From the NCBI GenBank assembly GCA_047459075.1, contig VSCH01000008.1, forward strand, positions 20,564 through 84,563: a stretch of DNA of 64,000 nucleotides, read 5' to 3'. The position numbers were made by a program, and so were the translations under genes. Below, one piece after another: positions 40,546 to 48,754 of this stretch. The DNA comes from ZC4RG19 sp017577565. GTDB taxonomy: Bacteria; Actinomycetota; Acidimicrobiia; Acidimicrobiales; VFJN01. Below the pieces are notes generated by a model. It was not told the DNA's origin. It worked only from the letters and a program-made list of their open reading frames with translations, and made no database searches. How positions within the stretch are numbered: the stretch's first letter is position 1; every line of letters begins with the position of its first letter.

Positions 40546-40560
40546 CGCATATTATATGCG
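40546..40560. promoter_or_regulatory. GntR operator site A (perfect palindrome)
   Basis: CGCATAT-T-ATATGCG is a perfect 7+1+7 palindrome between the divergent amidohydrolase and GntR genes. It overlaps the GntR ATG (40556) and is strikingly AT-rich for this DNA. Related sites lie at 41280, 43837 and 50924. Confidence 0.75.
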
Positions 40561-41260
40561 GCCTGTGACGCCGTCTCGGACCTCGGCGACCCCGGCGGTG
40601 CGGCCGCGACCGTCGCGGCCGTCGCGCCCGCCCTCCGGGGCCGAGGTGGCCGCGCTCCACGTCCGGCGCATGATCTTCGAGGGCCGGCTCCGCCCCGGCG
40701 ACCGGGTGCCCCAGGACGCGGTCGCCGCCGAGCTGGGCATCAGCCGCATCCCGCTGCGGGAGGCGCTCATCGCCCTGGAGCGCGAGGGCTGGGTGCGGCT
40801 CGAGGCCCACCGCGGCGCGTTCGTCACCCCGCTCGACGCCGACGGCGTGCGGGACCACTACCACCTCTACGGCATCACCTACGGCTTCGCCGCCGCCCGG
40901 GCGGTCGAGCGGGCGCCGGCGGGCCTCGCCGACCGCCTGGACGCCCTGGCCCGCGTCGTCGAGACGACCGACGACCCGGTCGGGCTGCAGGAGGCGGTCG
41001 TCGCCTTCCACGCCGCGGTCGTCGAGGCGGCCGGCTCGCGGCCGGTGCGGGTGGCGCTCCGGGCCTCGCCGCCGCTCGTCCCCGGCAGCTTCTTCGAGGT
41101 CGTGCCGGAGGCCGTCGAGGTCGAGCGGCGCGGCGTCCGGGCGGTCGTCGAGCGGGTGCGGGCCGGCGACGGGCCGGGCGCGGAGGCCGCCTACCGGGCG
41201 ATGATGCGGGAGCAGGCCGACCTGGCCGTGGCCGCCCTGCGCCGGCGGGGCGTCATCTGA
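40556..41260 (+). CDS. GntR-family transcriptional regulator (FadR-like), paralogue 1
   Basis: A 234-aa regulator. Winged helix at about residues 28-95 (RRMIFEGRLRPGDRVPQDAVAAELGIS, then RIPLREALIALEREGWV); the C-terminal helical FCD-type effector domain includes HYHLYGITYGFAAARAVE and VAFHAAVVEAAGSRPV. FadR-type regulators usually bind acidic pathway intermediates. ATG at 40556 overlaps operator site A, implying a leaderless or very short leader; a GTG at 40541 is the alternative. It is similar along its length to the GntR gene at 50167. Confidence 0.92.
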   Translation: MRPVTPSRTSATPAVRPRPSRPSRPPSGAEVAALHVRRMIFEGRLRPGDRVPQDAVAAELGISRIPLREALIALEREGWVRLEAHRGAFVTPLDADGVRDHYHLYGITYGFAAARAVERAPAGLADRLDALARVVETTDDPVGLQEAVVAFHAAVVEAAGSRPVRVALRASPPLVPGSFFEVVPEAVEVERRGVRAVVERVRAGDGPGAEAAYRAMMREQADLAVAALRRRGVI

Positions 41261-41279
41261 GCGCCGCGCCGGACCCACT

Positions 41280-41299
41280 CATATATCGTATGCAATCCC
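41280..41299. promoter_or_regulatory. GntR operator site B (P450 promoter)
   Basis: CATATATCGTATGCAATCCC, 35 bp upstream of the P450 start. Its reverse complement contains GGATTGCATACGATATATG, identical over 19 bases to site D at 50924-50942. Confidence 0.75.
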
Positions 41300-41333
41300 A
41301 GAGCCGGCCTGGCTGACACGCGAGGGGGACGCC

Positions 41334-42536
41334 ATGGACACCGCGGTCGACGAGCTCTACTGGGACCCGTTCGACGTCGAGATCGACGCCGACCCCTACG
41401 GCATCTGGAAGCGGATGCGGGACGAGGCGCCCGTCTACCGCAACGAGCGCTACGACTTCTACGCGCTCAGCCGCTACGACGACGTCATGGCCGCCCACCG
41501 CGACCCGGCCACCTACAGCTCGGCACACGGCACCGTGCTCGAGCTGATGAGCGACGAGCCCCTCGACACCGGGCTGATGATCTTCATGGACCCGCCGGAG
41601 CACACCCGCCTGCGGGCGCTGGTGTCCCGGGCCTTCACGCCCCGGCGGGTCGCGGCGCTGGAGGACCGCATCCGCGAGCTGTGCCGGGGCTTCCTCGACG
41701 AGTGGGAGGACGGCGGCACCTTCGACCTGGTCACGCAGTTCGCGGCGCCGCTGCCCTCCGAGGTCATCTCCTCGCTGCTCGGGGTGCCGCCCTCGGACGC
41801 CCCCACGGTCCGCCGGCTGATCGACACGGTCTTCCACATCGAGCCGGGCGCCGGCATGGTCAACGACACCTCGCTGCGGGCCCGGCTGGAGCTGAACGAC
41901 TACCTGCTGGACGCGCTCGACGAGCGGGTCGCCCGCCCCCGGGACGACCTGCTGACCGCGCTGACCCAGGCCGAGATCACCGACGAGGACGGCACGACCC
42001 GGCGCCTCGGGCGCCAGGAGATGGCCGACTTCGCCAACCTGCTCGTCAGCGCCGGCACCGAGACCGTGGCCCGCCTCCTCGGCTGGGCGGCGGTCCTGCT
42101 CGACCAGCACCCCGACCAGCGGGCCGACCTGGCCGCCGACCCGTCGCTCATCCCCAACGCGGTCGAGGAGCTCCTGCGCTACGAGGCGCCCTCGCCGGTG
42201 CAGGGCCGGTGGCTCACCCGCGACGTCGAGCTGCACGGCGTGACCATGCCGGCCGGCTCCAAGGTGCTGCTGCTGACCGGCTCGGCCGGTCGCGACGAGC
42301 GCCGCTTCCCCAACGCCGACGTGTTCGACGTCCACCGGGAGATCGACCAGCACGTCTCGTTCGGCTACGGCATCCACTACTGCCTGGGCGCGGCGCTCGC
42401 CCGCCTCGAGGGGCGCATCGGCCTGGAGGAGCTGCTCGCCCGCCGGCCGCGCTGGGAGGTCGACCACGACGCCTGCGTCCGGCTGCACACGAGCACCGTG
42501 CGGGGCTGGGTGAGCGTGCCGGCCCGGGCCGCCTGA
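41334..42536 (+). CDS. cytochrome P450
   Basis: A 400-aa soluble P450. I-helix motif SAGTETV (239-245), ExxR pair E279/R282, haem loop FGYGIHYCLG with Cys350. It begins MDTAVDELYWDPFDVEIDADPY, typical of bacterial class I P450s. No ferredoxin is adjacent, so electrons may come from the ferredoxin at 3785 or an unlinked one. It is under a GntR-type operator and converges with the CoA-transferase gene, making an early oxygenation step in the same pathway plausible. Confidence 0.95.
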   Translation: MDTAVDELYWDPFDVEIDADPYGIWKRMRDEAPVYRNERYDFYALSRYDDVMAAHRDPATYSSAHGTVLELMSDEPLDTGLMIFMDPPEHTRLRALVSRAFTPRRVAALEDRIRELCRGFLDEWEDGGTFDLVTQFAAPLPSEVISSLLGVPPSDAPTVRRLIDTVFHIEPGAGMVNDTSLRARLELNDYLLDALDERVARPRDDLLTALTQAEITDEDGTTRRLGRQEMADFANLLVSAGTETVARLLGWAAVLLDQHPDQRADLAADPSLIPNAVEELLRYEAPSPVQGRWLTRDVELHGVTMPAGSKVLLLTGSAGRDERRFPNADVFDVHREIDQHVSFGYGIHYCLGAALARLEGRIGLEELLARRPRWEVDHDACVRLHTSTVRGWVSVPARAA

Positions 42537-42576
42537 GCGGCGCCCGCCAGCGCGACCCGCCCCGGGCGGCGGCCGG

Positions 42577-43809
42577 TCAGGCGGTGGCGACGACGCCGTC
42601 CGCCACCAGCTCCTCGACGGCCCCCCGGTCGAGCCCGAGCAGCTCGGTCAGCACCGCCTCGGTGTCGGCGCCGAGCACCGGCGGCGGGCCGGCGGGGGCC
42701 TCCGGCACCGCCGAGAGCTTGATGGGGTTGCCGGGGACGAGCACCGGCGGCCCGCCGTCGGGCCGGGGGATCTCCACCAGCATGTTCCGGGCGGCGAGGT
42801 GGGGGTCGGCGACGAGGTCGCCGCCGTCGTTGCAGGGCCCGGCGGCCACCCCGGCCGCGGCCAGCTCGGCCGCGGCCTCGTGCTTCGTGCGGCTCGCGGC
42901 CCAGGCCTCGATGCCGGGCCGGATGACGTCCTCCAGGTGCTCGCGCCACGAGGGCGGGTCGGCGAGCCGGGGGTCCTCGAGCCAGCCCGGCTGGCCGATG
43001 ACCTCGCACAGGCGCTCGAACTGGTGGCGCCGGCCCACCTGCACGACGAACCAGCCGTCGCTCGCCCGGAAGCCGTCGACGATGAGCGGGTCACGGCGCT
43101 CGGTCACGCCCATCGACCAGAAGTTGGCGACGATGTCGGTGAGCGAGACGAGGGCGTCGTACATGGCGACGTCGACCCGCTGGCCCTCGCCGGTGCGGTC
43201 GCGGTGGCGGAGGGCGGCGAGCAGCCCGACGGTGGCGAACAGCGCGGTGCCGATGTCGCCGAGCGCTCCGACGGGGGCGACGACCGGCGGGTCGTCGCCC
43301 CGGCGCGACCACTCGTAGATGCCCGACATGGCCTCGACGGTCGAGGCGAACGCCGGCCAGCCGTCGTAGGGCGACGGGTCGGCGCCGAAGCCGGACACCG
43401 ACAGGTAGACGACCGACGGGTGGCGGGCGGCGACGTCCTCCCACCCCAGGCCGAGCCGGTCGAGCGTCCCCGAGCGGAAGTTCTCGGCCACGACGTCGAC
43501 GTGCCCGGCGAGCTCCAGCACGAGCTCCCGGCCCCGGGGGTGCTTGATGTCGATGGCGACGCTGCGCTTGGCCAGGTTGTTGCGCAGGAAGGTGGCGCCC
43601 ATGGGGCGCCCGTCGGGGCCGGGCATCGCCGGCAGGGAGCTGCGGCCCATGTCGCCGCCGGCCGGGTTCTCGACCTTGATGACCTCGGCGCCGAGCCGGG
43701 CGAGCAGCTGGGTGGCGAAGGGCAGCGCCTGCATCTGCTCGAGCGCCAGCACCCGCACGCCGTCGAGCGGCCGGGCGACCCCCTCGTGCGCGACCTCGTC
43801 CACTGGCAT
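42577..43809 (-). CDS. CaiB/BaiF-family CoA-transferase
   Basis: A 410-aa class III CoA-transferase that moves CoA between acids. Family start LDGVRVLALEQMQALPFATQLLARLGAEVIKVE, then NLAKRSVAIDIKHPRGRELV and the region around the catalytic Asp in APVGALGDIGTALFAT. It gives an ATP-free route to CoA activation, complementing the synthetase at 25937. The ATG at 43809 follows operator site C; the upstream TetR gene on the same strand ends inside that site, so it has its own promoter. Confidence 0.93.
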   Translation of the reverse strand: MPVDEVAHEGVARPLDGVRVLALEQMQALPFATQLLARLGAEVIKVENPAGGDMGRSSLPAMPGPDGRPMGATFLRNNLAKRSVAIDIKHPRGRELVLELAGHVDVVAENFRSGTLDRLGLGWEDVAARHPSVVYLSVSGFGADPSPYDGWPAFASTVEAMSGIYEWSRRGDDPPVVAPVGALGDIGTALFATVGLLAALRHRDRTGEGQRVDVAMYDALVSLTDIVANFWSMGVTERRDPLIVDGFRASDGWFVVQVGRRHQFERLCEVIGQPGWLEDPRLADPPSWREHLEDVIRPGIEAWAASRTKHEAAAELAAAGVAAGPCNDGGDLVADPHLAARNMLVEIPRPDGGPPVLVPGNPIKLSAVPEAPAGPPPVLGADTEAVLTELLGLDRGAVEELVADGVVATA

Positions 43810-43836
43810 GCCGGACCCTCCCCGGGGTGGGACGCA

Positions 43837-43855
43837 GATTGCATATGATATCTAG
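43837..43855. promoter_or_regulatory. GntR operator site C (CoA-transferase promoter)
   Basis: GATTGCATATGATATCTAG, 28 bp upstream of the CoA-transferase start. It shares GATTGCATAYGATAT with site D and the complement of site B. It overlaps the TAG stop of the TetR gene. Confidence 0.65.
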
Positions 43856-44580
43856 TTGCCGGCGGTCCCCCGGACCTCGTCGTCGACGGGCAGGCCGTGC
43901 CGCACCGCCAGACCGAGGATGACCGTGTCGAGCTGCTCCTCGAAGTCGGCGTCCAGGTCGGGCACGTAGCCGTCGGCCAGCAGCTCCCGCAGCGTCGCCT
44001 GCTCGTCGGGGTCGCGGCGGGCGAGGTTGGCGTGCACCCGGGCCAGCCAGGGCCGGCCGTCGACCGCGGCGCGCCGCTCGCGCAGCACCTCGACCGCCGC
44101 GCCGACGGCCAGGGTGCCGACGGCGTCGAAGGCCGCCTTGGCCGCCCGGGGGTCGAAGCCGCTGCGCCGCAGCACGTCGAGGGCGACGCCGACCTGGTCG
44201 AGCACCCGGTCGTCGTTGATGCCGCCGCCCACGAACTGCTGCAGCAGCTCGGGCTGCTCGGCGAAGGCGGCCCGGGCGTAGCGGGCCCACTCCCGCAGCC
44301 AGACCGCCCAGTGCTGGCCCCGGTCCTCGGGCAGGCGGAGGCGGGCGAGCGAGTGCTCGGCGGCCAGGCGCAGCAGGTCGTCCCGGCCCCGGACGTGGTG
44401 GTAGAGGCCGGGCACGCTGACCCCGAGGTGGTCGGCGACCCGCTTGACGGTGACCTCGTCGAGGCCGATCTCGGTGACCGCCCGGGCGATGGCGTCCCGG
44501 TCGATGCGGGGCGGCCGCCCGACCCGCCGCGGGAGCCCCCCGGCGCCGTGACCGGCCGGCGTGCCGGCGGAGGAGGTCAT
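43852..44580 (-). CDS. TetR-family transcriptional regulator
   Basis: A 242-aa regulator. After a Gly/Pro/Arg-rich start, the helix-turn-helix lies at about residues 25-70 (VTEIGLDEVTVKRVADHLGVSVPGLYHHVRGRDDLL). The C-terminal domain is all-helical with a TetR_C-like pattern. It is divergent from the decarboxylase-like gene at 44660; the intervening 79 bp contain a promoter element also found before the amidohydrolase at 47491. This makes it the likely regulator of both. ATG at 44580 with GGAGG just upstream. Confidence 0.9.
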   Translation of the reverse strand: MTSSAGTPAGHGAGGLPRRVGRPPRIDRDAIARAVTEIGLDEVTVKRVADHLGVSVPGLYHHVRGRDDLLRLAAEHSLARLRLPEDRGQHWAVWLREWARYARAAFAEQPELLQQFVGGGINDDRVLDQVGVALDVLRRSGFDPRAAKAAFDAVGTLAVGAAVEVLRERRAAVDGRPWLARVHANLARRDPDEQATLRELLADGYVPDLDADFEEQLDTVILGLAVRHGLPVDDEVRGTAGN

Positions 44581-44611
44581 GGCCGGCAGCCTAGCCCGGC
44601 CCCTTGTGACG

Positions 44612-44641
44612 TTGAACCCTTTCTCATAATGTCGTCGGAAA
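44612..44641 (+). promoter_or_regulatory. promoter/operator of the decarboxylase-like operon
   Basis: TTGAACCC (44612-44619) is followed by TTCTCATAAT (44621-44630) and GTCGGAAA (44634-44641). CATAAT is a plausible -10. TTCTCATAAT plus TCGGAAA recur in the same orientation before the amidohydrolase start at 48687. Confidence 0.6.
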
Positions 44642-44659
44642 CTGGGACGAGGGGGGAGC

Positions 44660-45433
44660 ATGGGGCAGAGACGCAACCGCTGGGTGACGCCCGTGGAGGA
44701 GGTGCGGGCCGCGGAGCGCCGCTACGCCGAGCCGGCGGACACCGGCGTCGTGGCCCACAGCCTGCAGCACGTCTACGAGACCGATCCCGAGCTCGTCGCC
44801 GAGCTGCTGCCGCCGCCCCTGCGGCCCGGTGCCCGGCCCGAGGTGTGGGTGTCGATCGGGCGGATCCCGCAGTACGACCTCGGTGTCGGCCAGGTGGCGG
44901 TCCGGTGCCGCTACCGGGACGAGGAGGGCTGGTACGGCCTCCACCTCCCGATGACCACCGAGCAGGCCGTGATCGGCGGCCGCGAGCGCTACGGCGAGAA
45001 CAAGAAGATCGCCGACATCCGCTTCGCGCGCGACGGCGACCGCCTCGAGGGCAGCGTCACCCGCTGGGGCATCACCTACCTGCGGATCACCGGCGAGGTC
45101 GTCGAGCGGCTCGACCCGCCCGAGCGCGAGGTCGTGCCCCACTACTACGTGAAGTACCTGCTGGCCGCCGACGGCAGCGGCTACGACGCGCCGCCCATGC
45201 TCGTGCGGTCGGTGCACACCCGCACGCCCCGGCGCCTGGAGCGGCTGGAGGGCGAGCTCGAGCTGCGGGACTCGCCCTTCGACCCGGTGGCCGACCTCGT
45301 CGTGGAGTCGCCGGGCGAGACCTTCTACACCGAGCGCACGGCGGCGGTGGCGGCCAAGGTGGTCGAGCACGTCGACCCCGACGCCTTCCTCCCCTACGTC
45401 TACCAGCGGGACGACGTCGCGGGGGCCGGCTGA
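44660..45433 (+). CDS. acetoacetate decarboxylase family protein
   Basis: A 257-aa member of the ADC fold. The Schiff-base region RERYGENKKIADI corresponds to the GRELWGFPKK-A motif of acetoacetate decarboxylase, with the adjacent Lys pair retained. Other family parts are YGLHLPMTTEQAVIGG and YYVKYLLAADGSG. Relatives include decarboxylases, hydratases and aldolases, so the reaction is open. ATG at 44660 with GGGGGGAG upstream. Its stop overlaps the SDR start by one base (TGATG). Confidence 0.85.
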   Translation: MGQRRNRWVTPVEEVRAAERRYAEPADTGVVAHSLQHVYETDPELVAELLPPPLRPGARPEVWVSIGRIPQYDLGVGQVAVRCRYRDEEGWYGLHLPMTTEQAVIGGRERYGENKKIADIRFARDGDRLEGSVTRWGITYLRITGEVVERLDPPEREVVPHYYVKYLLAADGSGYDAPPMLVRSVHTRTPRRLERLEGELELRDSPFDPVADLVVESPGETFYTERTAAVAAKVVEHVDPDAFLPYVYQRDDVAGAG

Positions 45434-46317
45434 TGGAGGAGCTGCGGGGCCGGGTGGCGGTGATCACCGGCGGGGCCAGCGGCATCGGCCGGGCGCTCGC
45501 CGACCGGTTCGCGGCCGAGGGCATGCGGCTCGTGCTCGCCGACATCGAGGAGCCGCGGCTCGACGCGGCCGTCGCCGAGCTGCGGGACGCCGGCCACGAG
45601 GTGATCGGCGTGCGCACCGACGTCAGCGACCCGGCGTCGGTCGAGGCCCTCGCGGACGCCGCCTACGAGGCCTTCGGCGCCGTCCACGTGCTGTGCAACA
45701 ACGCCGGCGTCGGCCCGCCGAGCGCCAAGGTGTGGGAGACGACGCCGAACGACTGGCGCTGGACCTTCGGGGTCAACGTGCTCGGCGTCGCCCACGGCGT
45801 CATCGCCTTCGTGCCCCGGATGCTCGCCGGCGGTGAGGAGGGCGTCGTCGTCAACACGTCCTCGCCCGACGGCCCGATCGCGCCGATGCCCCGGGCGTCG
45901 GTCTACGCGGCCAGCAAGTCGGCGGTGACGACGCTGACCGAGTGCCTGGCCGCCCAGCTGGCGGCCGAGGAGGGCTGCCGGCTGCGGGCGGCGGTGTTCT
46001 ACCCGTCGGGCGCCGGCCTGCTCGACACCGGGCTGTGGACCGCCGAGCGCAACCGGCCGCCGGAGCTGGCCCGCGAGCGACCCCGGCCGACGCCGGCGCT
46101 CACCGTGGCCGAGCTGCGGGAGCGGGCCGCGGCGGCGGGCCGGGAGCTGCCGGTCCAGCCGCTCGACGAGCTGGCCGACCTCGTCGTCGAGGGCATCCGC
46201 GACGGGCGGTTCGTCATCATGCTCCCCAGCCCCCGCACCGAGGAGACGCTGCGGTCGCGCCTCGAGAAGGTGCTCCGGAACGAGAACCCCACCGAGGTCC
46301 ACGACCTCGCCCTCTGA
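45433..46317 (+). CDS. short-chain dehydrogenase/reductase (SDR)
   Basis: A 294-aa classical SDR. VAVITGGASGIGRALADRF (NAD-binding), CNNAGVGPP, catalytic Ser region VVNTSSPDGP and YAASKSAVTTL with the Tyr-Lys pair. The C-terminal tail beyond residue 240 is longer than usual and carries the FVIMLPSPRTEE segment typical of SDRs of ring-degradation operons. Coupled to the decarboxylase-like gene by a 1-nt stop/start overlap. Confidence 0.93.
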   Translation: MEELRGRVAVITGGASGIGRALADRFAAEGMRLVLADIEEPRLDAAVAELRDAGHEVIGVRTDVSDPASVEALADAAYEAFGAVHVLCNNAGVGPPSAKVWETTPNDWRWTFGVNVLGVAHGVIAFVPRMLAGGEEGVVVNTSSPDGPIAPMPRASVYAASKSAVTTLTECLAAQLAAEEGCRLRAAVFYPSGAGLLDTGLWTAERNRPPELARERPRPTPALTVAELRERAAAAGRELPVQPLDELADLVVEGIRDGRFVIMLPSPRTEETLRSRLEKVLRNENPTEVHDLAL

Positions 46318-46342
46318 GGGTCGGCGGCGAGCCTGGCGGCGC

Positions 46343-46379
46343 GGGCGGGGGCGCGCGGCACGGCCGGCGCCCCCCGCCC
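46343..46379. terminator. terminator between SDR and Rieske genes
   Basis: GGGCGGGGGCGC (46343-46354) pairs with GCGCCCCCCGCCC (46367-46379) with one bulged C, in the 77-bp gap between convergent stops at 46317 and 46395. Confidence 0.5.
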
Positions 46380-46394
46380 GGGCGCGGCCGCCAC

Positions 46395-47489
46395 TCAGGC
46401 CTCCGGCGCCACGTCGGGCCCGCCGTCGTCGAGCCCGCTGTAGAACTGCCGCGACCAGCGCCGGTGCTCGAGGATGAGCTTCTCCGCCCTCGTGACGACC
46501 GGCGGGTCCCGGTAGACCTTGTTCTCCCAGATGGGGATGTCCTGGCTGACGCCGGCCATGAAGGCGTCGGCCGCCTGCTGCACCGTCCCCTCCCCCGCGG
46601 ACAGCGGCGAGGTGAAGATCCACCGCACGTGCACGCTGCCGGCGTCGATGGGCGTCGTGGAGGAGAGGAACGTGACGTAGCCCTTCACCCGCAGCACCCC
46701 GAGCCCGAGCCCGAAGCCCTCGCGCACGAAGGTGCCGCCCCCGCCGACGGCCCGCTTGTAGCAGCCGTCGGTGAAGAACTCGTCCTCCGGGATGCCCTCG
46801 GTGCCGTGGACGTACCGGAAGTGGGCGAAGTCGACGTTGTTCTCGGCCATGTCCTGGGCCGAGACCGCGACCTCGAAGTCGCGCACCTCGATGTCCGACC
46901 ACTCGGGGTCGTCGAACTCGGGCACCACCGGCACGTCGTAGAAGGGCTCGCCGCCCTCGGCGTGGTACCAGGCCCAGATCATGTGGTTGCGCTCCAGCGT
47001 CGGGTAGGCGCGGGTGTGGGCCCGGGGCGGGATGCGCTTCACGTCGCCGTAGGGGATGTCGGTGCAGCGGCCGTCGGCGCCGTCGAAGGCCCAGCCGTGG
47101 AACGGGCAGCGGATGCAGGCGCCCTCGACCCGGCCGCCGACGGCCAGGTGCGCGCCGAGGTGGGTGCAGTGGGCGTCGAGCAGCCGGGGCTGGCCGTCCT
47201 CGGTCCGGTAGAGCACGAGGTCGCGGTCGAAGTAGTGGAGCGCCCGCACGTCCCCGGGCCGCAGCTCGGCCGAGGTGGCGACGATGAACCAGCCGTTGGG
47301 CACCGGGAACGGGTAGCGGTCGGGCCCGTGGCGGGTGACCCGCACCCGCGGGTGGTCCCGGTCGAACAGCCGCGGGTCGCGGGGCATGGGCAGCCCGGCC
47401 GGCAGGCCGCCGTTGTCCTCGTTGGGCTCGGTCGCCGTGACCCGGCCCAGCTCGGGCGAGTCGATCAGGTTGATGCGCCGTTCGGCCAC
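46395..47489 (-). CDS. Rieske non-haem iron oxygenase, alpha subunit (KshA-like)
   Basis: A 364-aa oxygenase. The Rieske cluster ligands are in CTHLGAHL and CPFHGW (Cys-x-His ... Cys-x2-His); the mononuclear iron site is in ENNVDFAHFRYVHG (two His) with a distal Asp expected later. Layout and length resemble 3-ketosteroid-9-alpha-hydroxylase oxygenase (KshA) and the cholesterol-desaturase DAF-36 group, so a sterol- or terpenoid-like substrate is possible but not shown. No reductase partner is next to it. The GTG at 47489 follows the amidohydrolase stop by one base: same operon. Confidence 0.93.
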   Translation of the reverse strand: MAERRINLIDSPELGRVTATEPNEDNGGLPAGLPMPRDPRLFDRDHPRVRVTRHGPDRYPFPVPNGWFIVATSAELRPGDVRALHYFDRDLVLYRTEDGQPRLLDAHCTHLGAHLAVGGRVEGACIRCPFHGWAFDGADGRCTDIPYGDVKRIPPRAHTRAYPTLERNHMIWAWYHAEGGEPFYDVPVVPEFDDPEWSDIEVRDFEVAVSAQDMAENNVDFAHFRYVHGTEGIPEDEFFTDGCYKRAVGGGGTFVREGFGLGLGVLRVKGYVTFLSSTTPIDAGSVHVRWIFTSPLSAGEGTVQQAADAFMAGVSQDIPIWENKVYRDPPVVTRAEKLILEHRRWSRQFYSGLDDGGPDVAPEA

Positions 47490-47490
47490 C

Positions 47491-48687
47491 TCAGACCTCC
47501 TCCGTCGCGCCGGCGGGCGCGTGCACCTCGTCCGGCGTCATGCCGATGCGCTCGACGATCGGCGCCAGCGCCTCCAGGTCGAGCCCGTACAGCTCGGCGG
47601 CGTTGAGCCCGAGGATGCGCCGGGCCTCGTCCTCGGGCACGTCCCGGAACCGCTCGTTGATCCAGCGGCGGGTGTGCGGGTAGGTGCCCTCGGGGTGGGG
47701 CAGGTCGTTGCCCCAGATCAGGTTGCCCACCCCGATGGCGTGGCGCCGCTCGATCTCGTCCACGCCCGGGGTGGACGCCGCGAAGAAGCAGTTGCGGTCG
47801 ACGTACTCGCTCGGCTTCATCGACAGGTCCCGGGTGAAGGCGTCGCCGAACTTCCGGGTCGTGTGGCCGCCGAGCCACTTCTCGTCCATGCGGGCGACGA
47901 TGTCGGGCACCCACCAGGCGCCGTTCTCGGCGATGACGTAGCGCAGGTCGGGGTGCCGCTCGAACACGCCCGACAGCAGCAGCACCCAGAACGGCCGGGC
48001 CGCCCACCACCACGCCTCGGCGGCGTAGATGCCGACGACGCCGGGGCCCGGGCCGTAGTCGGCGGGGCCGGCGCCCGAGTGCGTGTGCAGCACGAGCCCG
48101 GCCTCGGCCAGGGCCGCCCACACGGGCTCGTAGACCGGGTCGAGGTAGGCCGGCGCGTCGAACCAGCGGGTCGGGATCATGACGCCCTTCAGGCCGTGCT
48201 CGGCCGCCCACCGGATCTCGGCGACCGCCTCCTCGACCCCCGCGGTGATGGGCACGACGGCCACGCCGATGCGGCGGGTGGGCGACTCGGCGACGAAGTC
48301 GGCCAGCCACCGGTTGTGCGCCCGGGCCCCGGCCCGCACGGCCTCCGGGTCGGCGCCGGCGCCGGAGGCGAGGCCCGACCCGAACGGCGACGAGGCCGTG
48401 CGGCCGGTCCCGAGCACGTCGGCGTCGGGGAACAGCACCTCGGCCGCCACGCCCTCCTCGTCGAGCACCCGGTCGCGCACGGCCGAGTCGTAGGCGGCCC
48501 GCATCTCGCGGTCGCCGGTCTCCTCGTCCCACTCGTCGACGAAGCCCTGGTCGACCATGCGCCCCGCCGCGAGCTCCTCCTGGTGGCGGTCGAACCGCTC
48601 CCGGAACTCGGGGTCGAGGTACTCCCGGTAGACCTCCGGCGGCGGCCCCGCGTGGCCGTCGCCGGAGACGATCAGGTAGTTCGCCAT
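47491..48687 (-). CDS. amidohydrolase-2 family protein, paralogue 2
   Basis: A 398-aa Amidohydro_2 protein. Metal motifs: SGDGHAGPP near the N-terminus, LHTHSGAG in the middle and GNDLPHPEGTYPH with the active-site Asp. It is more distant from the other two amidohydrolases, which resemble each other. ATG at 48687. It leads the amidohydrolase-Rieske operon, whose promoter element (48708-48730) matches that of the decarboxylase-like operon at 44.6 kb. Confidence 0.9.
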   Translation of the reverse strand: MANYLIVSGDGHAGPPPEVYREYLDPEFRERFDRHQEELAAGRMVDQGFVDEWDEETGDREMRAAYDSAVRDRVLDEEGVAAEVLFPDADVLGTGRTASSPFGSGLASGAGADPEAVRAGARAHNRWLADFVAESPTRRIGVAVVPITAGVEEAVAEIRWAAEHGLKGVMIPTRWFDAPAYLDPVYEPVWAALAEAGLVLHTHSGAGPADYGPGPGVVGIYAAEAWWWAARPFWVLLLSGVFERHPDLRYVIAENGAWWVPDIVARMDEKWLGGHTTRKFGDAFTRDLSMKPSEYVDRNCFFAASTPGVDEIERRHAIGVGNLIWGNDLPHPEGTYPHTRRWINERFRDVPEDEARRILGLNAAELYGLDLEALAPIVERIGMTPDEVHAPAGATEEV

Positions 48688-48707
48688 GCGCTCCCCCCGG
48701 CGGATGG

Positions 48708-48730
48708 AATTTCCGAACGAATTATGAGAA
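48708..48730 (-). promoter_or_regulatory. promoter/operator of the amidohydrolase-Rieske operon
   Basis: On the minus strand TTCTCATAAT (48721-48730) is followed by TCGTTCGGAAAT. The 10-mer and the TCGGAAA block are the same as at 44621-44641, with one base difference in spacing. Confidence 0.6.
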
Positions 48731-48754
48731 CCCTGATGGACACGGGGGGCCGTG

